64,000 nt of DNA from CBDCIS01 sp965217565 (GTDB lineage Bacteria; Chloroflexota; Dehalococcoidia; Lucifugimonadales; CATOSD01), in contig CBDCIS010000004.1 of assembly GCA_965217565.1 (NCBI GenBank), positions 186,001 to 250,000 of the forward strand, written 5' to 3'. The notes beneath the pieces are model-generated. The model was not told where the DNA came from. It worked only from the letters and a program-made list of their open reading frames with translations, and did no database searches. The position numbers were made by a program, and so were the translations under genes. Below, one piece after another: positions 1 through 7,157 of this stretch (positions within the stretch are counted from its first letter, which is position 1; each line of letters starts with the position of its first letter).

Positions 1-723
1 CCCGTGCCAGTTGATGACTACGAGGGCGCGTTGGGCAGAGGCATCGAGGGGCTGGTGGCGGGGATCCCGCAAAACCACTTCTACGAGCCACTGGACAGCG
101 AGGTGGCCGAGGCCGTATCGCGCGCGACAGCCGTGCTGGAAGAGCTTGGCGTGAAGACGCGGCCCTTGGAGATGAAGAGGCTCGAACTGCTGCCCTTCGT
201 TCAGGCGGCGTCGAGGGCCAACTCTTTCGTGGCCTACGAATCGCAACTGCGGGCGGCGCGCGAACACTTCAGCCCGGAGGAACGCCACCGGATGCTGAGC
301 GGCCAGTTCGTGCTCGCTAAAGACCACGTCAGGGCGCAGCAGGCACGGCGGCTCATCCAGCAGGAGTGGCTGAGCGTGATGAACGAGGTGGACTTCCTGA
401 TAACGCCAACGACGCCGGCCCCCGCATGGCGATTCGACACCACAACCATCAAGTTGGGCGATTCGGATGTGAAGGTGGACTCTCTAGATAGCTCGTCCGC
501 GGTCATGGGGCGCAACACCAGCCCCGGCAACCTCGTTGGCGTGCCCGCCGTGTCCGTGCCCTGCGGCTTTTCGAGCGCCGGAATGCCCATCGGATTGCAA
601 CTCTTCGGCCGGCCCTGGGAGGAGAGCTTGCTATACAGGGTTGCCGCCTACTACGAGAGAAGCGCGCCGCAAGAGCGCGGGATTCCGCCGGCGGTCACGA
701 AAGCCCTGAACGGCAACGCCTAA
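1..723 (+). CDS. Amidase signature family protein, C-terminal part (cut by window start)
   Basis: This is the C-terminal ~240 residues of an amidase-signature hydrolase, which would cleave an amide bond with a Ser-cisSer-Lys triad. The triad lies in the N-terminal half, outside the window, so the substrate cannot be judged. The visible part carries the family's C-terminal hallmark: 'TPTTPAPAW', then 'NLVGVPAVSVPCGFS', 'GMPIGLQLFGRPW' and a final helix. A GTG at position 4 could be read as a start, but the protein is clearly incomplete there, so the gene begins upstream. The next gene, 34 bases downstream, encodes a small GatC/AtzG-like protein. That pairing suggests a two-subunit amidase (AtzE/AtzG-like, or a GatA-related enzyme) rather than a lone hydrolase. 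Confidence 0.9.
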   Translation, partial: PVPVDDYEGALGRGIEGLVAGIPQNHFYEPLDSEVAEAVSRATAVLEELGVKTRPLEMKRLELLPFVQAASRANSFVAYESQLRAAREHFSPEERHRMLSGQFVLAKDHVRAQQARRLIQQEWLSVMNEVDFLITPTTPAPAWRFDTTTIKLGDSDVKVDSLDSSSAVMGRNTSPGNLVGVPAVSVPCGFSSAGMPIGLQLFGRPWEESLLYRVAAYYERSAPQERGIPPAVTKALNGNA

Positions 724-757
724 AGTGGCATTGCCAAAACAACCCCGGAGGACACAC

Positions 758-940
758 ATGACCTTAACCAAAGAAACGCTCAAGCGAATGATAGAGGAAC
801 TGAACCTCATCCCCCTCTCCGACAAGGAACTGGACGTAATCCTGCCGGAGGTTCAGGGCATGGTGGAAGGCGCGGAAAAGCTGTCGGAAACGGACCTGTC
901 GTCAAGCAGGGTATCGCACGTTTTCAGGGCGTCGCCATAG
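758..940 (+). CDS. Small GatC/AtzG-like amidase partner
   Basis: The predicted protein has 60 residues. ATG 758 is chosen because CCGGAGGA lies just upstream; a longer frame from 725 has no ribosome-binding site. The sequence is helical and acidic, with 'LIPLSDKELDVILPEVQGMVEGAEKL', cited here only as residues about 14-39, resembling the N-terminal helices of GatC and of the short AtzG/DUF4089 partners of amidases. GatC-type proteins wrap around and stabilise the A-type amidase. The position directly after an amidase gene supports that role. The protein is shorter than bacterial GatC (about 95 residues), so an amidase-stabilising subunit is likelier than part of a true tRNA amidotransferase. 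The assignment rests mainly on context and size. Confidence 0.6.
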   Translation: MTLTKETLKRMIEELNLIPLSDKELDVILPEVQGMVEGAEKLSETDLSSSRVSHVFRASP

Positions 941-1030
941 TGTGAGGAGGCAGAAGCAGCCTGCCCGGCGTCATCTACTGCAAGTTTATGGGTAATGCCA
1001 ATTGGACCAGTCTGACAACCGGCGCCGCGC

Positions 1031-2101
1031 CTAAGTCGGCCCGCGCACGGCCTTTGTGACTGCCGTCGATGCCACTTTTGGGCCCCAGCTTGGCATGACC
1101 GCGCACATCGTATTCTCTTCGCCGCCCGCGAAGACCACGAGGATGTCGTCCGGCTCCGGGACTAGCGATATGTGCCGCTGGTCGTCGTCGGGCTGCCGCG
1201 CTCCGCGCACGTGGCCGGAGCGTTTCAGGTCGGCGATCGAGCGGGTCAGCTTGGGATGCAGCGCACGTCTGAAGTCTTCCTTGCTCCAGCCCTCCCATGT
1301 CCGGCTGTCCCCAGACACCACTACCGCGACCTCCCCTTGCCTGACTATTGCCGAGTCGTCCCCGGTCGAGCCGACGGTGGACATCGACGTGCCCAGCGAG
1401 GATGCCGCGTCTGCCACCGAGTAGATGATGGCGTCCGGTTCTCCCGTAGTGCGCACCTGCCGCGGCCCCTCGCACGCGAACACCGTAACCGCGCTCTCCG
1501 ACGGTGAGTAGCCACGCTCCACGTGGAGCGGGTTCCAGTGGGTTTCGCTCTCGGCCTCCGCTATGCAGTAGCTGTACTTGCCGGGATGACCCAGGATGCT
1601 TCTGTCGAAGAGGCCCGGGATTGCGGCACAGGCGTTCATCAGGATGAGGCGAACCGCGCGTCCAATCGTGGCGTTGGCGCGGTTGCCGGGGCCGAATAGG
1701 TTGTTGCGTGAGTTGATGTTCAGCTCTCTTGCGATAGGCCCGTTTACGATGAGCAAAATCCCGGCGCCGCCAAGACTGGAGGACGGACCGACCAGGTTGA
1801 AACGCGGCTCCAGCATGGCCTCACACGCCGCCAGCACCACCGGAAAGTGCTCTGGGAGACAGCCTGCCATAACCGCGTTCGCCGCCGCCTTGCCGACGCT
1901 GACCTCGCGCCGACGCTCCGGCACGCCCCCCAGCGTCTCGTCCGCCGCGCGTCCGGCGTAGTCTATGAAGCGTTGGACTCGGTCCACGGAGGGTGGAACC
2001 ACTGGCAGGCCGTCGGTCCAGCCCAACTCGTAGCAGCGTTCGATAGCGTCGATAGGGTCGTCAAACTCGATGGAGCGCAGGTCACTCTCGTTGCTATTCA
2101 A
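1031..2101 (-). CDS. Conserved 'DGLPVVPPS' family protein of unknown function
   Basis: The protein has about 356 residues. TTG 2101 is chosen because GAGAGG sits 5 bases upstream and only 11 bases separate it from the metallo-hydrolase gene before it. A longer frame to 2248 would run deep into that gene. Near the N terminus is 'ELGWTDGLPVVPPS', a motif I associate with an uncharacterised bacterial family often found beside catabolic genes. Further features are 'VGPSSSLGGAGILLIVNGP', a Gly/Asn-rich 'NNLFGPGNRANATIGRA', and a C-terminal 'ILVVFAGGEENTMCAV'. There is no signal peptide and no known catalytic signature. It is the last gene of a leftward cupin/metallo-hydrolase operon, suggesting a shared catabolic pathway. 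No function can be assigned from the sequence. Confidence 0.75.
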   Translation of the reverse strand: MNSNESDLRSIEFDDPIDAIERCYELGWTDGLPVVPPSVDRVQRFIDYAGRAADETLGGVPERRREVSVGKAAANAVMAGCLPEHFPVVLAACEAMLEPRFNLVGPSSSLGGAGILLIVNGPIARELNINSRNNLFGPGNRANATIGRAVRLILMNACAAIPGLFDRSILGHPGKYSYCIAEAESETHWNPLHVERGYSPSESAVTVFACEGPRQVRTTGEPDAIIYSVADAASSLGTSMSTVGSTGDDSAIVRQGEVAVVVSGDSRTWEGWSKEDFRRALHPKLTRSIADLKRSGHVRGARQPDDDQRHISLVPEPDDILVVFAGGEENTMCAVMPSWGPKVASTAVTKAVRGPT

Positions 2102-2112
2102 TGAAACCTCTC

Positions 2113-3015
2113 TCAGGCCAGCAGCCGCGTTCCCTCCATGTATCCGACGTTCACGTGCGTGGTGCGCGGCTCCACGCGGGCCAGTTCTTCCCACACCGGG
2201 GTAAGCGCCTCGTCGGTGGTCATGTCCCGGGTTGTCGGGGGCATCCAACTGTCGTGATGACCTAGGAACAGGTGGCGCGGCCTGAGTAGGCTAGCCATCC
2301 GGCCCACGAACTGGGCCAGCGACCCCTGTATCGGCTCCCCGTCGATGTTGGGCCGCCCGGCCATGGCGACCACCGCCACGTCGGGACGCAGGTCGCTGAT
2401 GACCCGCGACCAGCAGCCGGAGGTGTCGTGATAGAATATCGAACCCTCCGGCGTCTCGATCAGGTACGCCAGCGCCCCCCCGTGCGTGTCGCTCCCGACA
2501 GCCGCGCGCCCGTGCTCTTGTTTGTGCGCGTCGGACGTCGATGCCAGCATCTGGGTCATGCGCCGCGCGCGCTCAGGCGGCCAGCGTTCGTCCTCGGTGA
2601 CGCAGTATTGTCCCAGGACTACCTCGCCGGGGTCCTGCGAGCCTGACGTCCAGATGCACGAGTGAAGGCTGGGATAGACCCTCAGCGTCACCGTGTTGGA
2701 CAGGCGGAAGTGCTCACCGCCCTGTGTTCGCCATAGCTGCTCGCGCGGTATCCCCTCGTCCAGCATCACCCGCGCCGTCTCGTTCGAGCCGATTATCTTC
2801 GCGCCGGTGTTGGCCGCGATGACCTCCGCTCCGGCCAGGTGGTCGAAGTGGCTATGGCCGACGAGCACGTAGTCCGCCCGATCAACCTCGTCGGTCGATA
2901 TGCCGACGGGTGGTGCTGAGGGAACCCTGTCGATATAGGCGTCCAGAAAGAGCACCAGGTCGTCTATCCTAAGCCTGAACGTCGCGCAGCCCAACCAGTC
3001 CAGTGTGACCGCCAT
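2113..3015 (-). CDS. Metallo-beta-lactamase-fold hydrolase (UlaG-like)
   Basis: The 300-residue protein is a metallo-beta-lactamase-fold hydrolase of the type that includes UlaG-like lactonases. The zinc motif is at residues 54-59 (HSHFDH, that is H54, H56, D58 and H59), after an N-terminal strand pattern beginning 'LDWLGCATFRL'. Later metal-ligand candidates are 'YPSLHS', 'YHDTSGCW' and 'FLGHHDSW'. There is no signal peptide, so it is cytoplasmic. It lies between the cupin gene (11 bases) and the 'DGLPVVPPS' gene (11 bases), so the three are probably co-transcribed leftward. The substrate is unknown; lactones, phosphodiesters and thioesters are all possible in this fold. Confidence 0.88.
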   Translation of the reverse strand: MAVTLDWLGCATFRLRIDDLVLFLDAYIDRVPSAPPVGISTDEVDRADYVLVGHSHFDHLAGAEVIAANTGAKIIGSNETARVMLDEGIPREQLWRTQGGEHFRLSNTVTLRVYPSLHSCIWTSGSQDPGEVVLGQYCVTEDERWPPERARRMTQMLASTSDAHKQEHGRAAVGSDTHGGALAYLIETPEGSIFYHDTSGCWSRVISDLRPDVAVVAMAGRPNIDGEPIQGSLAQFVGRMASLLRPRHLFLGHHDSWMPPTTRDMTTDEALTPVWEELARVEPRTTHVNVGYMEGTRLLA

Positions 3016-3026
3016 AATCAGCTCCT

Positions 3027-3377
3027 CTAATCGACGATCGTGCGCTCGATCGTGTTGGTGGGAAAGATCGCCATCAGCCGCGCCGCACCGTCCGAGCGGT
3101 TGACGAAGCCATGCTTGACGCCCGGCGGCGCGAGCACCGTCTGTCCGGCCTTCACGCTCACAACCTCGTCCCCGAGGACGGCTTCCAGTTCACCGTCCAG
3201 AATCACCATCGCTTCCTCTGTGGGATGGATGTGATTTGCGACCCTAGCGCCCGGGGCGAGCGTAAGGTCGCCCACGCTCAGTGCCTCCGCTCCCTTAGTG
3301 CCATCCACTATCGCCCAGCGGTTGGTGCCGGGGTATAGCTCCTCTGCCTGGACGTCGCTCCTGTCGAGTATTGGCAA
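3027..3377 (-). CDS. Single-domain cupin protein
   Basis: The 116-residue protein is a small cupin. Cupin motif 1 carries H49, H51 and E55 ('NHIHPTEEAMVILDGE'), and motif 2 carries 'APPGVKHGF' with H89. All four usual metal ligands are therefore present, consistent with a metal-binding barrel acting as an isomerase, dioxygenase or ligand sensor. It is the first gene of the leftward operon with the metallo-hydrolase and the 'DGLPVVPPS' protein. A consensus -10 box and a hairpin lie just upstream. Single-domain cupins are too diverse to assign a reaction. Confidence 0.85.
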   Translation of the reverse strand: MPILDRSDVQAEELYPGTNRWAIVDGTKGAEALSVGDLTLAPGARVANHIHPTEEAMVILDGELEAVLGDEVVSVKAGQTVLAPPGVKHGFVNRSDGAARLMAIFPTNTIERTIVD

Positions 3378-3416
3378 GGACGTTCTCCTCTCTTCAAAAT
3401 GGCGCTGGCGTCTTGC

Positions 3417-3451
3417 GGCTCCAACACTGAGTTGGAGCCGCCCAGATTATA
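3417..3451 (-). promoter_or_regulatory. -10 box and 5' hairpin of the cupin operon
   Basis: Read leftward, a perfect TATAAT lies at 3451-3446. A 9-bp perfect inverted repeat with a 5-base loop follows at 3439-3417 (GGCTCCAAC / GTTGGAGCC). With a usual -10 to start distance the transcript would begin at about 3439, so the hairpin would form the very 5' end of the mRNA. No good -35 hexamer is visible at 16-18 bases. The hairpin may stabilise the mRNA or act as an operator. Confidence 0.5.
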
Positions 3452-3499
3452 CCACCTATGGCGTGCGTGCGGCACTCTTGATTTGGTGGGTGGGCGCCC

Positions 3500-3570
3500 A
3501 GACCATGAGACGACCAGCCAAGGCAACCTGCCCCTACACGACCCGGCAGGCGCAGACGAACCCCACTAAA
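3500..3570. repeat. Dispersed repeat family A, copy 1
   Basis: The string 'gacgaccagccaaggcaac' followed by 'cccctacacgaccc' and 'gcgcagacgaa' recurs at 8882-8954 with few changes. Related, more diverged copies are at 29340-29403 and, inverted, at 48183-48285. It occupies most of the gene-free stretch between the cupin operon and the VOC gene. I see nothing else in 3452-3718. Confidence 0.6.
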
Positions 3571-3718
3571 CTGAAACAGCATCTTGCTCGACCCATCGCT
3601 TGACAGCCCGCCCGCCCATACCATAGGCTGTCGAATGAGTGCCGGAGCCGCTGCGTCCACAGATGCTCCGAAGTCTGGTCCGAATCCCCTGATAGGCGGT
3701 TCCTTAAGGAGGTCTCCT

Positions 3719-4111
3719 TTGGCTTACGAATTCAACCACGTTCACCTGAAAGCGCCCGACCCCGAGAAGACCGCGAACTGGTACGTGAAGGCGTTCAACT
3801 TCACGATTGTCAGCGACACGGTGCGCCCAGTCGGTGACCGCTTCCTGCGCTGCCGGACGCCCGACGGGGTTGCGGTCAACATCTCCGGCGCGCGAACCAA
3901 GGAGCAGATGGGCGGAGGCGACGCCACCGTTCACTGGGGCCTCGAACACTTCGGGCTTAACGTCGATGACATGGACGCCGAGATCGAGCGCCTGGAAGCC
4001 CTGGGCGCAGAGCTCATGGAGGGGCCAATCGATACCGGGACCGGGCTGAGAATCGCGTTCATCAAGGCCCCGGACGACGTGAGGATCGAGCTTCTCGAGG
4101 TCTCGCAGTAG
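3719..4111 (+). CDS. VOC (glyoxalase/dioxygenase) superfamily protein
   Basis: The protein has 130 residues. TTG 3719 is chosen because AAGGAGG lies 6 bases upstream and the VOC fold starts immediately after it ('AYEFNHVHLKAPDPEKTANWY'). The longer frame from 3584 would add about 45 residues unlike the family. A vicinal-oxygen-chelate protein is recognised from 'HVHLKAPDPEKTANWY', the central 'HWGLEHFGLNVDDMDAE' and the terminal 'DDVRIELLEV'. H and E ligands fall in the expected strands. Members bind a metal and act as glyoxalases, dioxygenases, isomerases or resistance proteins. It leads a rightward run with RidA, HIT and YqeK-like genes, which does not fix the substrate. Confidence 0.82.
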   Translation: MAYEFNHVHLKAPDPEKTANWYVKAFNFTIVSDTVRPVGDRFLRCRTPDGVAVNISGARTKEQMGGGDATVHWGLEHFGLNVDDMDAEIERLEALGAELMEGPIDTGTGLRIAFIKAPDDVRIELLEVSQ

Positions 4112-4154
4112 CCGCAATCGCAGGAGATTCAGCCAGCAAGGACAGGGAGGTTCC

Positions 4155-4538
4155 ATGGCAAGAGAGGTCTTTTTCCCCAATCCCCAAAACAAACCGAGCG
4201 GCTTTTCACCAGTGAGCAGGGTCGGAAATATGGTCTTCGTGTCCGGGCAGGTCGCCAACGACGCGAACGGAAACCTCGTCGGCAAGGGCGACTGCCGCGC
4301 GCAGGCCGACCAGTGCTTCAGGAACATCGAGGCCGCGCTCAGCGCCGCGGGCGCGACGATGGCCGACCTCACCAAGATAACCACGTTCCTGGTCAAGTTC
4401 GAGGACTACCCCGCCTACGCCGCGGCCCGCCTCCAGGTCTTTCCCGAGAACGGCCCCGCCAGCAGCACCGTGATGAACACCGTCCTCGTCAGTCCGGATT
4501 ACCTCGTCGAAATCGAGGCCGTCGCCGTCGTCGGGTAG
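4155..4538 (+). CDS. RidA/YjgF family protein lacking the RidA arginine
   Basis: The 127-residue protein has the full RidA-like fold: 'GNMVFVSGQVANDANG' near the start, 'ALSAAGATMADLTKITTFL' in the middle and 'LVEIEAVAVV' at the end. GGGAGG lies upstream of ATG 4155. In true RidA enamine/imine deaminases a conserved Arg (R105 in E. coli) sits in a 'P-A-R-S' motif. Here the equivalent segment is 'GPASSTVMNT', with Ser in that place. The protein therefore probably belongs to one of the Rid subfamilies without standard 2-aminoacrylate deaminase activity. It is 12 bases from the HIT gene and likely in the same transcript. Confidence 0.88.
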   Translation: MAREVFFPNPQNKPSGFSPVSRVGNMVFVSGQVANDANGNLVGKGDCRAQADQCFRNIEAALSAAGATMADLTKITTFLVKFEDYPAYAAARLQVFPENGPASSTVMNTVLVSPDYLVEIEAVAVVG

Positions 4539-4550
4539 CGGGAGGTTCGT

Positions 4551-4895
4551 GTGGCGCAGGACTGCATATTCTGCAAGATAGGCAGCGGTGAAATTGGCAG
4601 CGACATCCTCTTCAGAGACGAAAGCTGTTTCGTCATCAGGGACATCGCGCCCAAAGCCCCCGTGCACCTGCTGGTTATTCCCAACGACCACTTCACCTAC
4701 CTCGCCGGCCTGACGCCGGAGTTCTATTCCACACTGGGCGGCATGTTCATGGCGGCCCAGGAGATGGCGAAGCGCGAGGGCATCGACGGCGCGGGATACC
4801 GCCTCGTTGTCAACCAAGGAGACGACGCGGACCAATCGGTTGACCACCTTCACCTGCACGTGCTGGGCGGTGCCCCTCTCGGCGGCATGGGCTAG
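4551..4895 (+). CDS. HIT family nucleotide hydrolase (HinT-like)
   Basis: The 114-residue protein is a histidine-triad nucleotide-binding protein, which would hydrolyse purine phosphoramidates or related nucleotide adducts. It starts with 'CIFCKIGSGEI', whose paired cysteines are common in HinT-type proteins, and ends with the active-site triad 'HLHLHVLGG'. The start is GTG 4551, with GGGAGG 6 bases upstream. The usual C-terminal tail ends right after 'GAPLGGMG', a normal length for the family. It lies between RidA-like and YqeK-like genes, both plausible house-cleaning functions. Confidence 0.93.
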   Translation: MAQDCIFCKIGSGEIGSDILFRDESCFVIRDIAPKAPVHLLVIPNDHFTYLAGLTPEFYSTLGGMFMAAQEMAKREGIDGAGYRLVVNQGDDADQSVDHLHLHVLGGAPLGGMG

Positions 4896-4901
4896 GCCGA
4901 A

Positions 4902-5489
4902 GTGGGCTGGCCGCTTCCCGCATATGTCGAATCGCGCCTCCAGGCCCTGCCCAGGGGCCTGCGCGAGCACGTCGAACGCTCACGAGAGATAGGGCAAACC
5001 CTGGCCGTCCGTCACGGCGCAGATCCGACGCGGGTCGATACCGGCGTAGCCGCTCACGACATCGCGCGGGCGCTCAAGTCCGACGCCCTCCTAGAACAGG
5101 CCGAGCGGTTCGGCCTGCGGCTCCACCCCGTCGAGGAACGCTTCCCGATACTGTTGCACGGTCACGTCGCCGCCCTCTGGCTGCAACGGGAGGGCGGCGT
5201 TGAGGATGACGAAGTGCTGGAGGCCGTGCGCTGGCACACCACAGGCAGGCGCGGCATGGGCGCGGTCGCGAAGGTGGTGTTTCTCGCCGACAAGCTGGAC
5301 CCGGACAAGATAGGGCGTTATCCCTACCTGAACGAGACTCGCCGACTGGCTGAAGAGAGCTTGGACAGAGCGTTGCTCGAGTTCCTCGAACAGGGCCTGG
5401 CCAATTTCCTGCGAGAAGGGCAGATGATCCACCCTGAGTCGGTCGAGCTCAGAAACGAACTCCTGGTGACGCTGGAGGAGGCGGGCTAG
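4902..5489 (+). CDS. HD-domain hydrolase, YqeK-like
   Basis: The 195-residue protein is an HD-domain phosphohydrolase. Metal-binding residues are seen in order: 'REHVERSREIG' (His), 'GVAAHDIARAL' (the HD pair), 'ILLHGHVAALW' and 'AVRWHTTGRRGM'. The later 'FLADKLDPDKIGR' is typical of YqeK-type proteins, which hydrolyse Ap4A symmetrically in studied members. Start GTG 4902 follows the HIT stop by 6 bases. YqeK normally neighbours nadD or rsfS, which are absent here, so the exact substrate is less sure than the fold. Confidence 0.8.
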   Translation: MGWPLPAYVESRLQALPRGLREHVERSREIGQTLAVRHGADPTRVDTGVAAHDIARALKSDALLEQAERFGLRLHPVEERFPILLHGHVAALWLQREGGVEDDEVLEAVRWHTTGRRGMGAVAKVVFLADKLDPDKIGRYPYLNETRRLAEESLDRALLEFLEQGLANFLREGQMIHPESVELRNELLVTLEEAG

Positions 5490-5504
5490 GGGTTCAACGG
5501 CGGT

Positions 5505-5602
5505 CACCCGCCCCCTAACCCCGTCCCGTCAAGGGCGGGGGAACTTTGTGGCTCCGCGCGATGGGCTTCATTCGTCAAGGGCGGGGGAATCTTGTGGCTG
5601 CG
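5505..5602. repeat. Dispersed repeat family D, copy 1 (two tandem units)
   Basis: The sequence contains 'ccccctaaccccgtcccgtc' then 'aagggcgggggaactttgtg', and the second half is repeated at 5573-5600. Related copies are at 13914-13985 and inverted at 60911-60950. The C-rich and G-rich arms can pair into a GC-rich hairpin. It lies between convergent genes, so it might also end transcripts from both sides. Confidence 0.55.
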
Positions 5603-6484
5603 TTACACGGGCATCGTGCGCGCGGTGTGCGCCCTGCCGACCTTCGCCGCCGCCTCGCCGCTCCGACCGGTCGCGCACACCATGACGCCCTCGTCGATCA
5701 TACCGGCCACGTTTTCGGCGCTCACGGCGTTCAGGAAGCACAGCCCCGCGGCTTCGCAGGCACTCTTGACTCGCTGGCGCGCGCGCACCATGTCCATGGG
5801 ATAGGGAGGGTCATGCGCGTCGGCATAGCCGAGCGACATGCCCATGTCGCCTGGCCCCCACTCGGCGAAGCTGATTCCAGGCACCTTCGCGCTGTCCTCG
5901 CAGTTGTTCAGGGCGCGCTTGTTCTCCAGCTTCAGGCCAAGCATCAACTCGCCCTCGGGATTCAGGGGCCAGGCATCTGCCCTTCTCAGGTAGTCCTGTA
6001 CACTGAGTCCCCAGACCTCCGCGGCCGATGCTTGCCCCCCACCGCCTCGCCGCCCCTCGCCCGTCTCGGGGCCGATGCCGGTCGTATTGAACGGGTAGCG
6101 GCACGACTCGACGAACGCCCTCACCGCGCCGGGAGTCTCCGCGTGGCAGAGCAGGATGCCATGAACGCCTCGAGCGAGCGCCTGCCTGAACATCCAGGCG
6201 TTGGCTCGGACTACGCCGTCATCGGAGCCATCCACCGGCAGCGTAACGACGACGGCGGGCGTGCGGTGTCCGCTGTTCGTAGGCCCGCCATCCACCAGGC
6301 CGCGCATGAACTCGCCGAGGCCCCTCATGTCGAACGCGCCGTGCTCCATCTCTACCGTTATGTAGTCGGCCCAGGTGTGAGCCATAGCCTTGCCGCCCTC
6401 GTAGGAGACATCACGCGCCCCCGTGTAGTAGATAGGCTGGCCCTGCTCCAATAGCTCAATCGCCCTGTTTACTTGCTTCGCCAT
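5603..6484 (-). CDS. HpcH/HpaI aldolase family protein
   Basis: The protein has 293 residues. ATG 6484 is chosen because AAGGAGA lies just upstream; the frame continues to 6616 but that part is repeat sequence. It belongs to the HpcH/HpaI class II pyruvate aldolase family (metal-dependent aldol cleavage of 2-keto acids). Recognisable elements are 'ADYITVEMEHGAFD', 'ALARGVHGILLCHAETP', a metal-ligand-type 'LMLGLKLEN', and 'EWGPGDMGMSLGY'. A Gly-rich insertion sits near residue 165. It stands alone, separated by repeats from the phosphodiesterase gene upstream. The substrate is not predictable. Confidence 0.85.
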   Translation of the reverse strand: MAKQVNRAIELLEQGQPIYYTGARDVSYEGGKAMAHTWADYITVEMEHGAFDMRGLGEFMRGLVDGGPTNSGHRTPAVVVTLPVDGSDDGVVRANAWMFRQALARGVHGILLCHAETPGAVRAFVESCRYPFNTTGIGPETGEGRRGGGGQASAAEVWGLSVQDYLRRADAWPLNPEGELMLGLKLENKRALNNCEDSAKVPGISFAEWGPGDMGMSLGYADAHDPPYPMDMVRARQRVKSACEAAGLCFLNAVSAENVAGMIDEGVMVCATGRSGEAAAKVGRAHTARTMPV

Positions 6485-6517
6485 GGCTTCTCCTTGTGTG
6501 CCTTCGCCTCGCCCAAC

Positions 6518-6546
6518 CGTCGTTCCCGCGAAAGCGGGAACCCACA
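6518..6546. repeat. Palindromic repeat family B, copy 1 (GAAA-loop hairpin)
   Basis: Arms GTTCCCGC (6522-6529) and GCGGGAAC (6534-6541) enclose a GAAA tetraloop. The same hairpin recurs at 18891-18910. This is a common type of small intergenic palindrome in bacterial genomes. It lies inside the 5' flank of the aldolase gene. Confidence 0.65.
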
Positions 6547-6555
6547 CTGTGATCC

Positions 6556-6648
6556 GTCTGATAGAATCAGGATTGTGAGAATTACAGGATTTTGCGCGAG
6601 CCAGGTCATGTGGCAATAGAATCCCGCAAATCCCGATTCTGACAGATG
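6556..6648. repeat. Dispersed repeat family C, copy 1
   Basis: It starts 'tagaatcaggattgtgag' and ends 'aatcccgattctgacag', so the ends form an imperfect inverted repeat (agaatcagga / tcccgattct). A second, longer copy is at 55429-55547 with the same order of blocks. It lies between two leftward genes. Confidence 0.65.
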
Positions 6649-6653
6649 GAGGT

Positions 6654-7157
6654 CTATCGCCCCGGCTCCACGGTGTGTATCTCAGCGGTCACCTTGCCGT
6701 CCTCTATCGTTAGCGTGGCGATGGTCGCGGGAACCATGAACGAGGCGTAGCCCTGTCCCGGATTGACGAACAGCACACCTTCGCGTTCCTCGTTCACAGG
6801 TTCGTGAAAGTGGCCGAACACGATGACGTCCACCGGCTCGGGAAAGTCCGGCAGCAGTCTCTCGAGGTCGAACTCGGGTCCTCCCCACGCGGGATGGGTT
6901 ACGCCGATGCGCTTGTCCTCCACCTCGACTACCTCTACGTAGGGAATGGCGCGCCGCACCTCTACCTGGTCCGAGTTGCCGTGAACGACGACCGCTCTCT
7001 TGGCTCGCCGCCGCATACCCTCGACCACGCCCATGTAGGTGAAGTCGCCGCAGTGCAGGGCGATGTCCGCCTGCTCCACCGCCTCCCTGATGGCGGGATG
7101 CACCTCCTCCCACTCTCGGCAGTGGGTGTCGCCAATCGCCACGATCCTGACTGCCAT
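6654..7157 (-). CDS. YfcE/MJ0936-type metallophosphoesterase
   Basis: The 167-residue protein carries the five metal-binding blocks of a calcineurin-like phosphodiesterase of YfcE type: 'IGDTHCREW' (D,H), 'HCGDFTYMG' (D), 'VHGNSDQ' (N), 'GVTHPAWGG' (H) and 'FGHFHEP' (H,H). Proteins of this type hydrolyse phosphodiesters with two metal ions; the physiological substrate is often unknown. The length is usual. It abuts the PNPOx-like gene with no gap, so the two are probably translated from one leftward mRNA. Confidence 0.9.
   Translation of the reverse strand: MAVRIVAIGDTHCREWEEVHPAIREAVEQADIALHCGDFTYMGVVEGMRRRAKRAVVVHGNSDQVEVRRAIPYVEVVEVEDKRIGVTHPAWGGPEFDLERLLPDFPEPVDVIVFGHFHEPVNEEREGVLFVNPGQGYASFMVPATIATLTIEDGKVTAEIHTVEPGR

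Noticed and set aside
5546..6454. 302-codon open frame on the plus strand opposite the HpcH/HpaI aldolase
   Set aside because: Begins in repeat DNA and lacks family motifs; the minus strand carries the real gene.
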